Shown here: one piece after another, positions 46,739 to 55,992 of the stretch | How the letters are laid out: each line of letters begins with the position of its first letter | Position numbering within the stretch: position 1 is the first letter of the stretch | Position numbers and translations under genes: made by a program | NCBI GenBank assembly: GCA_009731375.1 | Contig: BJOX01000021.1 | Span: 772,421-836,420, forward strand | Origin: Paulinella micropora | Lineage: Eukaryota; Cercozoa; Imbricatea; Euglyphida | DNA: 64,000 bases | Direction: 5' to 3' | The notes under the pieces: model-generated | The model's database searches: none | Told to the model about the DNA's origin: nothing | The model's input: the letters and a program-made list of their open reading frames with translations, nothing else

Positions 46739-49393
46739 ATGAGCGCCGGCCCGACGCAGGCCGAGGAGATTCCGTCGAGTGGGTACTTAGAACTGCTGCA
46801 AGAATTTCAGCAGGCGGTTCTTAGCAAAGGCCCGGTCAAAGTAATAGCGGGAGGAGAGCACGTAGTGTGGCTCGGAAAAGAGGTCTGGCGCTTGGGGGTG
46901 CGCCCCGCCGCAGTGTACTGCTGGTCAGGCGGCGCTGCAGCGCAACGGATCCTTGACCCAGCCGAGAGCCGCTCACGGGCTGTTGCTATACTCGGTCACA
47001 TGCAAAAAGCTGCCCGGGCTGGGGCAGACGCTGGCGCCACACCGCCACTAGTCTCGCTAGAGTACCTTTACCTCTGCCGGGAAGAGACGCAGTGTGCTGC
47101 GCAGCTTCCGAGTACCGCGAGCAAGACTGTAAATTTACTGGACAGCTTACGGCAGCAGTACTCGAAGGTAGAACTGCTGGAAGTGTTCAGCAAGGCGCTC
47201 ACTGGGGGCGAGAGCGCATGTGCCGTCGTCGTCGTCACGCTCGCGCGCATGGAGCGCCAAGGCTCCGACCTATTGGAAGAGCTGCATAAATTGCGTTGTA
47301 GTTACCTAGACAAAGACAAAGAATATAAAGAAGCCAAGCTCAAGCTCAAAGCCACTTTGTGGCAGGTTAGCCAAACCATAAAGAGATTCGTGCTAGGTTC
47401 TGACGGCACTGCCACCGGATGTTGGAGAGTATCTGCAGACACTAAGCCAGAGAATTTTATACGGGCGCTGCGGGCCTCCGGGGGCGGACAGAGCTCTGCC
47501 AGGACAGTTTACCTAATCGACGTCGATTGTTTCTACCAAGAGGGAAAAGACGACATGCAGTCTAGCCCGGGCTTAAAGTTTCCTAAGCTGTTTACGCTTG
47601 GCAGGCGTTTGCATGTTTACCCCCTGCCTCCTGCCGCGCAAACACAGGAGAACGAGGCTGCGCTAGTGGTTATGCATTTCCTGCTGTTTGTTTGCAACTG
47701 GCTCCGCGAAGGCAGCTCCGAGTCCAACAGAGACCTGCGCGGCGACATATTTTGCAAAGACAGCTGCCCCGGGCTCGACGACGAGAAAACCATTGTGCGA
47801 GGCCTAAAGCTGCTAAACCAGATCGATCTACACTACCAAACGGCGCGCGCCGGGGGCCAGACTCTGATTGCAGGGCTGACCTGGAGTTTGCAGCAACACC
47901 ACCCCAAGTTTTTTGCCAGCGGGCTGGGCACGGGCCCGTTATACACTTGCAGCTACAATTACGGACTGCTGTCCCAGCTCGTTGCCTGCGAGAAATGTAG
48001 GAAGCCAAGCGCAGGCCGCGCTTTCCTTGGTGCCCTGAAGAAGTTCAAAAACGAGGGCGACTCCTGGAGCGCGCCGTTTGATCCTGGCAACCCAGAAGCC
48101 GAGGTTGCAGTGCGGCCCCCAACCATGACGACAACGACGGCGCCCACCGATCTTACCGACAAGTCGGTTCTGCATGTGGGAAATTTACTGGTGCCCAAGC
48201 GTGTCCCCGGCGTCGATGCTACAGCAACACCATTCGGTGTGAATATATTGCTTAGTGCAACAGACGAGAACAATGTATATGCGAAAGATTACCCAAGTGA
48301 GCTCAAGGAGATTGAAGTCAGATTAGAAACAGAAATCGAAACCACAGACACTCTCCTTCAAAAGGAAATACAGGATTTTACCGGTAAAGATATGGAAAGA
48401 CTTGCTTTTTCCATTTATAAACTCAAGGATTGGCTCCAAGCTGTCGAACGCAAGAAACAACAATGTGAGCAGACAGATGACACAAAGCTATGCGTTGCAT
48501 TAGAAAAGCGTATCAGTACTAAGCTTTTGGAATGGGACAAAGATGATCAGTGGCAGAAGGCGCTGTGCTTGGAGCCGTTTACTCTGTATGGTCTGTACCT
48601 GCTATTTCAAGAACTGCGGAGCGGCCATGAAAACGAGTCGGTGTCGCTCTCTCTGTACAAAGAATGGCGTGCCCGCGCAGGGCGTGCGTTGGCTGATCTA
48701 AGTTATCACATACTTCAAACGCAAAGCCGGTTCTCCCCATGGGCTCAAAGCAACGCTTACAAATACTCGCGCACAGACACTTTGCAGAACCTTTTTGCGA
48801 ATGCAAAAACTATATTTGCCAAGCCCAACCATTTGTGCCTCTCATTGAGCGAGTCCATGGAAAAGATCCAAGGTTTTGTGGAAGCCCAGATATCAAGCCA
48901 GAGCTCCAGTCGGAAGTTTAATATCACAGAAAACAATTCGGATAAAAAATTGCCATTATATTTGACGTCTACATACACAAGTTTGCAAGACCAGTGGGAA
49001 CGTGCAGCCGGGGCCAGCGGGCAAGGGGGATCGCCACGTATGCGATGGGCAGATAGTACCAAGGAAGAGTCAGGCCCCCGCTTTGCGAGTCTAGACTGCT
49101 TGTACAAACAAACACTACCAGCGGCGATTAAGGGCAAGCCCGCTAATTTTAGTCTTAATGGATTCAGGAAGTGCGAATGTTCGAAAGAAAAACAACTGGT
49201 TTCGCCTGTGGATCCAATGGCTCCTTGCGTGCACGCGCTGTTCCTGCAGGCATTTTTGTGTACAAAAGTCGTAGAATCCTACGCAAAAAAGCTACCGCCA
49301 TGCCCAAACCACCAAATCACACAAGGCGACAAGCTTTCGACAAAATTTAAAAAAATGCACGACGTGCGGAGGAGTCAGATCAAGCGCTTTTAA
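46739..49393 (+). CDS. Large orphan protein
   Basis: 884 residues, ATG start (MSAGPTQAEEIPSSGYLELL). Soluble, with no membrane helices. The first third includes a compact alpha/beta-looking part (VKVIAGGEHVVWLGKEVWRL); YLIDVDCFYQEGKDD lies near residue 260. A helical region from about 505 (EIEVRLETEIETTDTLLQKE) is followed by a mixed C-terminal part with several cysteines (CECSKEK) and a basic end. Codon usage drifts from GC-rich to more AT-rich after about 48200. The stop overlaps AATAAA. I do not recognise the family. Confidence 0.75.
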   Translation: MSAGPTQAEEIPSSGYLELLQEFQQAVLSKGPVKVIAGGEHVVWLGKEVWRLGVRPAAVYCWSGGAAAQRILDPAESRSRAVAILGHMQKAARAGADAGATPPLVSLEYLYLCREETQCAAQLPSTASKTVNLLDSLRQQYSKVELLEVFSKALTGGESACAVVVVTLARMERQGSDLLEELHKLRCSYLDKDKEYKEAKLKLKATLWQVSQTIKRFVLGSDGTATGCWRVSADTKPENFIRALRASGGGQSSARTVYLIDVDCFYQEGKDDMQSSPGLKFPKLFTLGRRLHVYPLPPAAQTQENEAALVVMHFLLFVCNWLREGSSESNRDLRGDIFCKDSCPGLDDEKTIVRGLKLLNQIDLHYQTARAGGQTLIAGLTWSLQQHHPKFFASGLGTGPLYTCSYNYGLLSQLVACEKCRKPSAGRAFLGALKKFKNEGDSWSAPFDPGNPEAEVAVRPPTMTTTTAPTDLTDKSVLHVGNLLVPKRVPGVDATATPFGVNILLSATDENNVYAKDYPSELKEIEVRLETEIETTDTLLQKEIQDFTGKDMERLAFSIYKLKDWLQAVERKKQQCEQTDDTKLCVALEKRISTKLLEWDKDDQWQKALCLEPFTLYGLYLLFQELRSGHENESVSLSLYKEWRARAGRALADLSYHILQTQSRFSPWAQSNAYKYSRTDTLQNLFANAKTIFAKPNHLCLSLSESMEKIQGFVEAQISSQSSSRKFNITENNSDKKLPLYLTSTYTSLQDQWERAAGASGQGGSPRMRWADSTKEESGPRFASLDCLYKQTLPAAIKGKPANFSLNGFRKCECSKEKQLVSPVDPMAPCVHALFLQAFLCTKVVESYAKKLPPCPNHQITQGDKLSTKFKKMHDVRRSQIKRF

Positions 49394-49397
49394 TAAA
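49392..49397 (+). terminator. AATAAA overlapping the stop codon
   Basis: TTTTAATAAAGAG at the end of the 46739 gene. Confidence 0.7.
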
Positions 49398-49427
49398 GAG
49401 AAGAAGTTTGTACATTTTTCTACTCTC

Positions 49428-49877
49428 TTACAGAGCAAAATCTTCATTGAGCCCTAAGCGCCCCGCGTTTTCTTGCGCGTGCTCCAGCGCGGGTATTACT
49501 TGCTGCAGCCTTGCTAGCGTCTGCGTCAGTTGTAGGTAGTTCTGACGCAGCTGCCGCTGGTACATCTTTTCCATTTTTGTGCGTTCCGCCAGAGCGCGCT
49601 CGAGCCGCTTTTTGTAGAGCTTTTCCGCACGTGCGCTTTGACCTTGTACGCGCGCTAGCTGCTGCCGTAGATCCTCCTCGTCGTCTGGCCGCTCTTGCTG
49701 CACGACGGCGGCTCTGACAGGCGCCGGCGCGGGTTGCTGCTGCCGCCGCCGTCGGCCGCACGGCAAGCTAAAGTACAGGCACAGAAGCCCTATTGCCAGG
49801 GCCCACAGGAACCCAAAGCAAAGCGGCTCTATCCCCCGCAAGTCCAAGTTCAAGTTCAGCAAGGGATCTGGCCACAT
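49428..49877 (-). CDS. Membrane-anchored coiled-coil protein
   Basis: 149 residues from ATG. One N-terminal helix (LCFGFLWALAIGLLCLYFSL, about 19-38), a basic stop-transfer (CGRRRRQQQ), then a coiled coil from about 70 to the end (LRQQLARVQGQSARAEKLYK ...). A single-pass protein with the coil on the cytoplasmic side is the likely topology. Convergent with the 46739 gene. Confidence 0.65.
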   Translation of the reverse strand: MWPDPLLNLNLDLRGIEPLCFGFLWALAIGLLCLYFSLPCGRRRRQQQPAPAPVRAAVVQQERPDDEEDLRQQLARVQGQSARAEKLYKKRLERALAERTKMEKMYQRQLRQNYLQLTQTLARLQQVIPALEHAQENAGRLGLNEDFAL

Positions 49878-49929
49878 CTTTTTCTTTTTTCACGCACAGC
49901 TAGTATGAGAAAGATGAGGGGAGGGAGGG

Positions 49930-50121
49930 NNNNNNNNNNNNNNNNNNNNNNNNNNNNNNNNNNNNNNNNNNNNNNNNNNNNNNNNNNNNNNNNNNNNNNN
50001 NNNNNNNNNNNNNNNNNNNNNNNNNNNNNNNNNNNNNNNNNNNNNNNNNNNNNNNNNNNNNNNNNNNNNNNNNNNNNNNNNNNNNNNNNNNNNNNNNNNN
50101 NNNNNNNNNNNNNNNNNNNNN
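49930..50121. other. Assembly gap of 192 N
   Basis: Both edges are G/A-rich. Confidence 0.95.
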
Positions 50122-50165
50122 AGGTGGGGAGGAGGGTGTGCCCCCAGGATAGCGGTCGGAGTAGT

Positions 50166-51428
50166 ATGTCTGAGGGGGGTTCTAAGAGCTTGTCTGAGGA
50201 TTCACTAAGAAAATTCCGCTGCTTGCTTGACCTTTATGTCCAGCGTACAAAATGTTCGGCGTTGCTGGATACAAAAGAGTTGAAAAACCTCTATAAGGCA
50301 ACAGAAGTGGAACAAATCGGCGAGGCGTGGGGTAAGATAAAAGTAAAATGTGCCTATTTTGGCTGTTTCTACAAAGCCTTTTGCAAAGTTAAAAATCAAG
50401 CAGAAAAGCAGCCGAGCAAGGCTACAAGCTCGCTAAACATGTTTCAGAAACTGCAAACACCCTATACGCTCCTTCCCGGGGGGTGTCTGAGGGCGGTGCA
50501 AGATTTTATCTATGTGGGCATCTTACAGAAGGGAAGAAAGCCATCCACTTCTGCCCATCAGGTCCTACGCGCCTTTCAAGCGCTAGTCGCCTGTCGTGTA
50601 GACGACGGCAGTACCCAAGGCGAATACAATAAGGAAGCTATACGCGACAAACTGCTTGAAATCGAATCACCGATCGTGGACAAAAATAAGGCGGAAAAGA
50701 ACATTGCTGACGTCTTGGCTGGTAAGTGTAAAAGATGCCAAACATGTAAGCAAGCTCCCTTAGATCAGGCTTGCGAACTAACATACGATATAAAGTCAAG
50801 CGTTTTAAACGCAAAAGAATCACTGCAAAAGGCAAGTACGCAGCTATTTGAAATGCTGTCGACAGTCGAATCAACTGATGAGAAGAAGAGCTGGGTCGAT
50901 AAATTCAATGCTGCCCTTACAGATCACAAACTCGCGTCAAAAACACCAGGCAACGCAGGGGAGCCCCCGCGCTGCCTAAAACAGGGGCTGTATTTATGCC
51001 GGCTCGGAGTATGTCTGTACCAACTTGAGAACAAGAAGGATGAGGATAAACAGCCGTACATTTTATTCTTTTGGCACATAAATGACGACCAAGTTAACAA
51101 TGTTGTTTTAGCAGCTGCAGGAAATGTGCCGTACACATCCGCTCAAATCTTACAACCTGGCTTACTCAGTAATGACAAGTATATGCACTCACACTTGTAT
51201 CATAACTGGCACAGGAACATTTGGTGGAGTCGCGAAAAAACCGAAAAGTTTTTAAATGAAATCGGAGCTGCCACGTGGGCTCAAAAGCAGGATCCAAAAA
51301 GCTACCAAACCGATCAATTGATTTCGTCTGTCGTGAGAAGCTATATCAATGAAAGATACGCGCCAGCCATCAGCCCCAAACAAGGCGAAACCGTAAGATT
51401 AGATTTTAAGATACTAACAGGCTCTTAA
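50166..51428 (+). CDS. Orphan soluble protein
   Basis: 420 residues from the first ATG after the gap (MSEGGSKSLSEDSLRKFRCL); the frame is open into the gap. A CxxC pair (CKRCQTCKQ) near residue 190 may bind metal. The C-terminal third is globular (QPYILFFWHINDDQVNNVVL). No membrane segments or known motifs. Codon usage is more AT-rich than in neighbours, as in the second half of the 46739 gene. Confidence 0.65.
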   Translation: MSEGGSKSLSEDSLRKFRCLLDLYVQRTKCSALLDTKELKNLYKATEVEQIGEAWGKIKVKCAYFGCFYKAFCKVKNQAEKQPSKATSSLNMFQKLQTPYTLLPGGCLRAVQDFIYVGILQKGRKPSTSAHQVLRAFQALVACRVDDGSTQGEYNKEAIRDKLLEIESPIVDKNKAEKNIADVLAGKCKRCQTCKQAPLDQACELTYDIKSSVLNAKESLQKASTQLFEMLSTVESTDEKKSWVDKFNAALTDHKLASKTPGNAGEPPRCLKQGLYLCRLGVCLYQLENKKDEDKQPYILFFWHINDDQVNNVVLAAAGNVPYTSAQILQPGLLSNDKYMHSHLYHNWHRNIWWSREKTEKFLNEIGAATWAQKQDPKSYQTDQLISSVVRSYINERYAPAISPKQGETVRLDFKILTGS

Positions 51429-51489
51429 GCTCCAGGGGAGAGGGGGAGAGAGAGACAAGACCTTCCGCCCCCGCGCCCTTCCCCCCCCC

Positions 51490-51543
51490 CTCCCTCCCCT
51501 CTTTTCACCGGGGGGGGGGGGGGGGGGGGGCCCNNNNNNNNNN
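51490..51543. other. C-run, G-run and 10-N gap
   Basis: C-rich, then G-run ending GCCC, then N at 51534-51543. Confidence 0.85.
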
Positions 51544-52344
51544 CAAGTATCCCGAGAAACGCCGGCCGGCCAGAGGCGCAATAGGCGTGAGGTGCGTGAG
51601 GTGCGCAGCTGCTGCGTGATCTACATTCGGCACATCCCCGTCACAAACAACTTAAGTAATCTGAGAGAATACCCGGGGCTGGGCGACGCGTTCCTAAGCT
51701 CCGCAGTGCCCTGGGTTAACTTGTTGGAAATGGCAGAGCTGCAGGCAGCGCAAGCTATGCTGCAAGAACTAGACCCCCAGCGAGTAGTGCTTGTGTGTTC
51801 AGTGATGCCGCGCGCTATGCTTACAGCTCTGCTGGTTGCAGGAAAATACGTGAGCGAGCACAATGAGAACTTGCTAGACTCTTCTCAGAAGCTTCGGATC
51901 TATGTGCTGGGCGAAGTCGCGGAAGAGAAATGCTGGAGAGAAAACGAACAACAGGCTCAGCTGCACCCGTCGGAGGGCACGTTCTGGCTGGGGGGGGCTC
52001 CGTCAGAGACGGAGTGCAACTACGAGAGCAAGACCGCCAGCACAGAAAACGCATTGCGTACGGTAGAGATTACGCTGGCGCAGCTGGCCTACACGTACGA
52101 AAGCGAAGCGCCCAGCTACTGTTTCTTGCTGCAGCGGGTCCGACAGCTGCTGTCCTTCGACATGCTCCAGCCCCCCTGTCTCCACCGTGGCCGTAAAGGA
52201 AGCAAACACCAGTCATCTCCAGGGTTCGTCTTTCGCCCTTGCAGGAAACAGGCCCTCAGAAAAATTCAAGAGATTCAAGCCCTAAATAAATTGCAAGGTG
52301 ATGGTAGATTTACTGCGTGTGTATTTACGCATGGAAATTCATGA
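51544..52344 (+). CDS. Histidine-phosphatase (PGAM-like) domain protein, 5' end in gap
   Basis: The frame is open from the gap; GTG at 51592 is the first start-like codon, so the N-terminus is missing. VIYIRHIPVTNNLSNLREYP ... GLGDAFLS fits the RH-x-x-x-x-x-N ... D-x-x-L start of the phosphoglycerate-mutase-like superfamily, and VVLVCSVMPRAMLTALLVAG fits the S-x-L-x-RA-x-x-TA segment, with E in VLGEVAEE. The usual RHG is RHI and the second catalytic histidine is not obvious, so activity is doubtful. Family members act on phosphoproteins or metabolites; role here unknown. Confidence 0.5.
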   Translation, partial: QVSRETPAGQRRNRREVREVRSCCVIYIRHIPVTNNLSNLREYPGLGDAFLSSAVPWVNLLEMAELQAAQAMLQELDPQRVVLVCSVMPRAMLTALLVAGKYVSEHNENLLDSSQKLRIYVLGEVAEEKCWRENEQQAQLHPSEGTFWLGGAPSETECNYESKTASTENALRTVEITLAQLAYTYESEAPSYCFLLQRVRQLLSFDMLQPPCLHRGRKGSKHQSSPGFVFRPCRKQALRKIQEIQALNKLQGDGRFTACVFTHGNS

Positions 52345-52691
52345 GCAACCGGTCTGGGTGGAGAAGCAGAATCCTCAACCTGGCCGTGTTGCGACAGCAC
52401 ATGAAGCCCGCGCCACAGACAGAGGCGGGTGGGCGGGGTGTGAGTTTTAGCTTAAGTAAGGCGACCATGTTGTTGCCGGGAATGGAAATCCCGAGCCCGC
52501 CTGAAGGGTATGATCTCGGACGTGTCTGCAAAAAATGGGGACATCGTTGCAGCATTGGCGGGGGGTTCCTGCCGAGGATTACAAGCAAGCCCGCGAGCTC
52601 TGGTGCACCGAAAAATATGACAGGCTATTTGGTGTTTGAGCGGGGGCAAAAGAGAGAGAGAAAGAGAGAGAGAGACGAGACGAGACGGGGG
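52345..52691. repeat. Gene remnant and duplicated 3' segment, copy 1
   Basis: 52514-52690 is about 90 percent identical to 53180-53345. It encodes ISDVSAKNGDIVAALAG and, one base out of phase after GGGGGG, EDYKQARELWCTEKYDRLFG and a stop. A GA-rich tract follows up to the gap 52692-52859. Confidence 0.65.
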
Positions 52692-52859
52692 NNNNNNNNN
52701 NNNNNNNNNNNNNNNNNNNNNNNNNNNNNNNNNNNNNNNNNNNNNNNNNNNNNNNNNNNNNNNNNNNNNNNNNNNNNNNNNNNNNNNNNNNNNNNNNNNN
52801 NNNNNNNNNNNNNNNNNNNNNNNNNNNNNNNNNNNNNNNNNNNNNNNNNNNNNNNNNNN

Positions 52860-53180
52860 CGGTCGCGGTGGCCGACGACGCGCCGCGGACGGTGACGTAC
52901 GTGACGCCGACCGAGTCGAGCCAGTACGGCACGCGGAAGTACGCGCCCTCCCCGCTGCCGTAGTTGCTGGTCAAGATCCGCAGCGCGCTGTCGCCAAAGT
53001 GGTAGTAGTCGGTCGCGGGGTCCGAGCGCGCGTCGTAGGTCAGTGCGCCAGTAGCAGCGCAGGCCGTGGAGAGCTGGTTGCACAGCGCGAGCGGCACCAC
53101 GTCGTCCAGCAGCACGAAGTCGCACGTGTCGAGCCGCACCACGTTGTTGCTGGCGCTCGTGCCGCTCCAGCCGCCATTGT
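52860..53180 (-). pseudogene. Isolated GC-rich gene fragment
   Basis: About 105 codons open on the minus strand, bounded by the gap on one side and the duplicated segment on the other: LDTCDFVLLDDVVPLALCNQ ... DYYHFGDSALRILTSNYGSG. Looks like part of a secreted or surface beta-rich protein. No start or stop belongs to it. GC content is clearly above its neighbours. Either a foreign insert or a chimeric read. Confidence 0.45.
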
Positions 53181-53400
53181 CTCGGACGTGTCTGCAAAAA
53201 ATGGGAGACATCGCTGCAGCGTTGGCGGGGGGTTCCTGCCGAGGATTACGAGCAAGCCCGCGAGGTCTGGTACACCGGGAAATATGACGGGCTATTTCGT
53301 GTTTGAGCGGGGGCAAAAGAGAGAGAGAGAGAGAGAGAGAGACGAGACGGGGGAGGGGCGAGGGGGAAAGGAGGAGGAGAAGGAGGAGGGGGAAGTTGTA
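53180..53400. repeat. Duplicated 3' segment, copy 2
   Basis: Second copy of the segment at 52514-52690, here with EDYEQAREVWYTGKYDGLFR, followed by GA and G-rich simple sequence. Confidence 0.7.
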
Positions 53401-53469
53401 ATTTTTTGCTGGTCGATATTCTGTTCGTTAAAAAGAAAAATATTCGTGACGTCTTCGCCGCCTTCACTG

Positions 53470-54384
53470 ATGTCGTTGCGCCGGAGGGAAAAACTAGTGC
53501 CCGCCGTACAGGCGCTGGTCTCCGGCGCAGGGGTGGGTCTGGTGCTGCAGACATTGTTTACAGCCCTTCTGCTCTTAGGGTGCCTGCGACTGAAGCTGCT
53601 TCGCTACCAGGCGCGGCGCCAAGTTACGCCGCCAGCAAGGGAAGAAGGCAGTTGCGCCAATACCCAGACTTGGCTTAAATACCCCGGCACCCGGCGTCCG
53701 TTGCTGGTAGGGTGCCTGTCGCTGCTCCACTGGCTAGCCTGGTATCTGTGCCTTCTGGTGCCCTGGAGCAGGGCGGAAGGCCCGCGAGTCGCGCCCGCCG
53801 ATTCGCGGGTCTGGGCTATTGCGGAGCTGGAGTACGCGTGCTTAGTGTTGTTGCTGCTGAGTAAGGCTTGCCATCGCGACGGGTGCGGCTTGCTCCCTTG
53901 GGGAACCTCCGCGCTCCTGTGCCCGCTGTTAGCGCTCTCATCCGCCGGTCCCCTGGCCGCCTGGCTGGTCGTGCCCGTGGCACTGGCCTGCCTGGCCCTT
54001 GGCGCTGTTTGGCCCCGAGTGCGTTCTTGCCTCCCCGCCGTGATGCAGCGGTCGCAGGGGCGGCAGCGCGTCTCGGCCGATGACCTCTGCCTGGGGGCAG
54101 AGCCCCTGGCCTTTCCCAACTACTACAGGTCCGCCGCTGCGCTGGTAGGCGCCTCTTGTTGTCTAGGAGCCGCAGCCGTCGGGCTGCTTCAAGACTGTGC
54201 GCGAGCAGGCAGTCCCTTTGCCGCGCGAGCAGTCAACACGTTAGCGTCCCTGGCCAGCCTGGGCTTGATCCTGTCGGCCTGGCTGCTGTTTTGGCAGACA
54301 GATCTCTGGCACAGCTGTCATGGTCTCAAACATCCTACCGTCAGAGTCGTTTCTGTGCCAGCAGGCCTGCCTCCCGCGATTTAA
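53470..54384 (+). CDS. Seven-transmembrane protein
   Basis: 304 residues from ATG (MSLRRREKLVPAVQALVSGA). Seven hydrophobic segments are visible, for example VGLVLQTLFTALLLLGCLRL, LLVGCLSLLHWLAWYLCLLV, LEYACLVLLLLSKA, LLCPLLALSSAGPLAAWLVV, VALACLALGAVW, LVGASCCLGAAAVGLLQ and LASLASLGLILSAWLLFW. The last 22 codons lie in DNA repeated on the other side of the next gap. Receptor-like topology without recognised signature motifs. Confidence 0.65.
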   Translation: MSLRRREKLVPAVQALVSGAGVGLVLQTLFTALLLLGCLRLKLLRYQARRQVTPPAREEGSCANTQTWLKYPGTRRPLLVGCLSLLHWLAWYLCLLVPWSRAEGPRVAPADSRVWAIAELEYACLVLLLLSKACHRDGCGLLPWGTSALLCPLLALSSAGPLAAWLVVPVALACLALGAVWPRVRSCLPAVMQRSQGRQRVSADDLCLGAEPLAFPNYYRSAAALVGASCCLGAAAVGLLQDCARAGSPFAARAVNTLASLASLGLILSAWLLFWQTDLWHSCHGLKHPTVRVVSVPAGLPPAI

Positions 54385-54393
54385 CGCGGCCGC
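54318..54393. repeat. 76-base contig-end duplicate, copy 1
   Basis: TCATGGTCTCAAACATCC ... GCGGCCGC, identical to 54447-54522; the two copies flank C-runs and a 10-N gap. Confidence 0.9.
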
Positions 54394-54446
54394 CCCCCCC
54401 CCCCCCCCCCCCCCTCCCCCCCCCCCCCCCTCCCTCNNNNNNNNNN

Positions 54447-54522
54447 TCATGGTCTCAAACATCCTACCGTCAGAGTCGTTTCTGTGCCAGCAGGCCTGCC
54501 TCCCGCGATTTAACGCGGCCGC
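54447..54522. repeat. 76-base contig-end duplicate, copy 2
   Basis: Exact repeat of 54318-54393, so the gap at 54437-54446 is most likely an unmerged contig overlap. Confidence 0.9.
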
Positions 54523-54565
54523 CCCCCCCCCCCCCCCCCCTTTTGCCTCCCCTATAATTGCAATC

Positions 54566-55681
54566 ATGGAGAGTGAAGAAAAAAAATGCCTCCACCGGCA
54601 GCCTGCAGGGGCTGCCGCAGGGGATGTTCTGATTGCGATGGGGGGCTATCCCGAGATGGTGCTGGCAATGTGCCTGGCCTACCGAGGGCCATCGCGCAGC
54701 GCCGGCCCTCCTCCCTTAGTCTTGTTTATGTCTCAGCCGCGGGAGCTAGTGCAGACGTCCATAAAGAATGGCGCCCGACCTCATCGCCGGGGAGTGAACG
54801 CTGCTTCTGCGATCAAGTACATGGAGTTGATGACCGCAAGCGCGGAGCGGGGCTGTTATACGGTTGCAGCGCTCTCTGACACGGATTTGGCACGCCTGAT
54901 CACAGACATGTCTATGCTCCCGCGTTCGACCGAGGCCGTCGCAGCGCTGCGTAACCCCGCTTTCCTGCAGAGCACGCTGCTGCGGGAATCCAGGGCGCTC
55001 TACCTTGCGACTGAGGTTATGGGCAAGTCCGCGCCCCGAGTGCTCTTTCTGCCCTTTGCCAGCTGTGGAGAAACTCAGCCAACGCTCGCAGCTGCTTTGG
55101 CGGAGCTCAACCCCGCGCGTGTCACCTTTGCGGGCGTCGGCGGTGGCGCAGCGGGGCGTGCCGACTCCTCATCCACCAGCTCGCAGACTGGTGGGTGGCT
55201 CTCTGTGTTTGATACCATCAAAGAATTGGGCACGCCTATGCGCTGCATTTGGATAGGCATGGGCACCGATGCCTGCAAGCACCCGGAGCTGGCGTTGGAG
55301 GACAACAAGCGTTTCTGGCGCAGGGAGGGCTTTGGTTTCCGGACGGACCGCGTTCTGGCAAAAGCCCTCTTTGCGGCGTGCTCCACCCTGCAGGAGACTA
55401 CGCCCCTGCTAAAACCTCTTGCTCGCTCCTGGCCCCCGCTGCAGGCCTGGGTCGAGGCCTACGTGACCTTGTGCACCTGGGGCAGCACAGACAAGGCCAC
55501 GGCCTCGATGCTAGAGCTTTACTACGCCATGTTCATTCCTGGTTCGCCGGCACTGGCCAGACGCTGTGTTGGCAAGGCCAGCGCCCTGCGCTCTTTTAAC
55601 ATCTTAGCGAGCTGCTACTGCGCCGAGCGCGGCCTCCCGTCCCTTGCCGCAGCAGCACCGCCAGCGGCTTCCCTTAAATAA
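54566..55681 (+). CDS. Orphan soluble protein, Ala-rich
   Basis: 371 residues from the ATG at 54566 (MESEEKKCLHRQPAGAAAGD). An alternating alpha/beta pattern is visible (VLIAMGGYPEMVLAMCLAYR; RVLFLPFASCGETQPTLAAA; RVTFAGVGGGAAGR; MRCIWIGMGTDACKHPELAL), suggesting a Rossmann-like or TIM-like enzyme fold, but no diagnostic motif is clear. The stop overlaps AATAAA (55677-55682). Confidence 0.65.
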   Translation: MESEEKKCLHRQPAGAAAGDVLIAMGGYPEMVLAMCLAYRGPSRSAGPPPLVLFMSQPRELVQTSIKNGARPHRRGVNAASAIKYMELMTASAERGCYTVAALSDTDLARLITDMSMLPRSTEAVAALRNPAFLQSTLLRESRALYLATEVMGKSAPRVLFLPFASCGETQPTLAAALAELNPARVTFAGVGGGAAGRADSSSTSSQTGGWLSVFDTIKELGTPMRCIWIGMGTDACKHPELALEDNKRFWRREGFGFRTDRVLAKALFAACSTLQETTPLLKPLARSWPPLQAWVEAYVTLCTWGSTDKATASMLELYYAMFIPGSPALARRCVGKASALRSFNILASCYCAERGLPSLAAAAPPAASLK

Positions 55682-55719
55682 AAAGAAGTATTTTTTCTTT
55701 TAATTGATACGTAAAAACT

Positions 55720-55935
55720 ATGTTTTGGCAGAGTCGTGTAATTTCAGCACAGGCCCGGCAGAAAGTCGTAGAAAAACTCTCAAAACTCTTGGGGAGGGGA
55801 AGGGAAGCGGAGATGGGGCTTCAGCGAGAGGAACAAATCCACTCGCCAGACCGGACCTGCAACGCGCCCAGCGAGAGAAACAAAAACGCTCGCCGGACTT
55901 GTAACGCGCAACCCTCCGCTAGCCCGAGTGAATAA
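55720..55935 (+). CDS. Small orphan protein
   Basis: 71 residues: MFWQSRVISAQARQKVVEKL ... The second half contains an imperfect direct repeat of about 43 bases (GCGAGAG-AACAAA ... GACCTGCAACGCGC). Weakly supported. Confidence 0.3.
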   Translation: MFWQSRVISAQARQKVVEKLSKLLGRGREAEMGLQREEQIHSPDRTCNAPSERNKNARRTCNAQPSASPSE

Positions 55936-55945
55936 GGGATGGGCA

Positions 55946-55948
<3 letters not shown>

Positions 55949-55984
<36 letters not shown>
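55949..55984. repeat. TG dinucleotide microsatellite
   Basis: About 17 TG units. Confidence 0.95.
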
Positions 55985-55986
<2 letters not shown>

Positions 55987-55992
55987 CGTTGC

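Noticed and set aside
46739-49393. Y-family polymerase-like motif (YLIDVDCFYQE)
   Set aside because: Only a short resemblance; no palm or finger motifs elsewhere in the protein.
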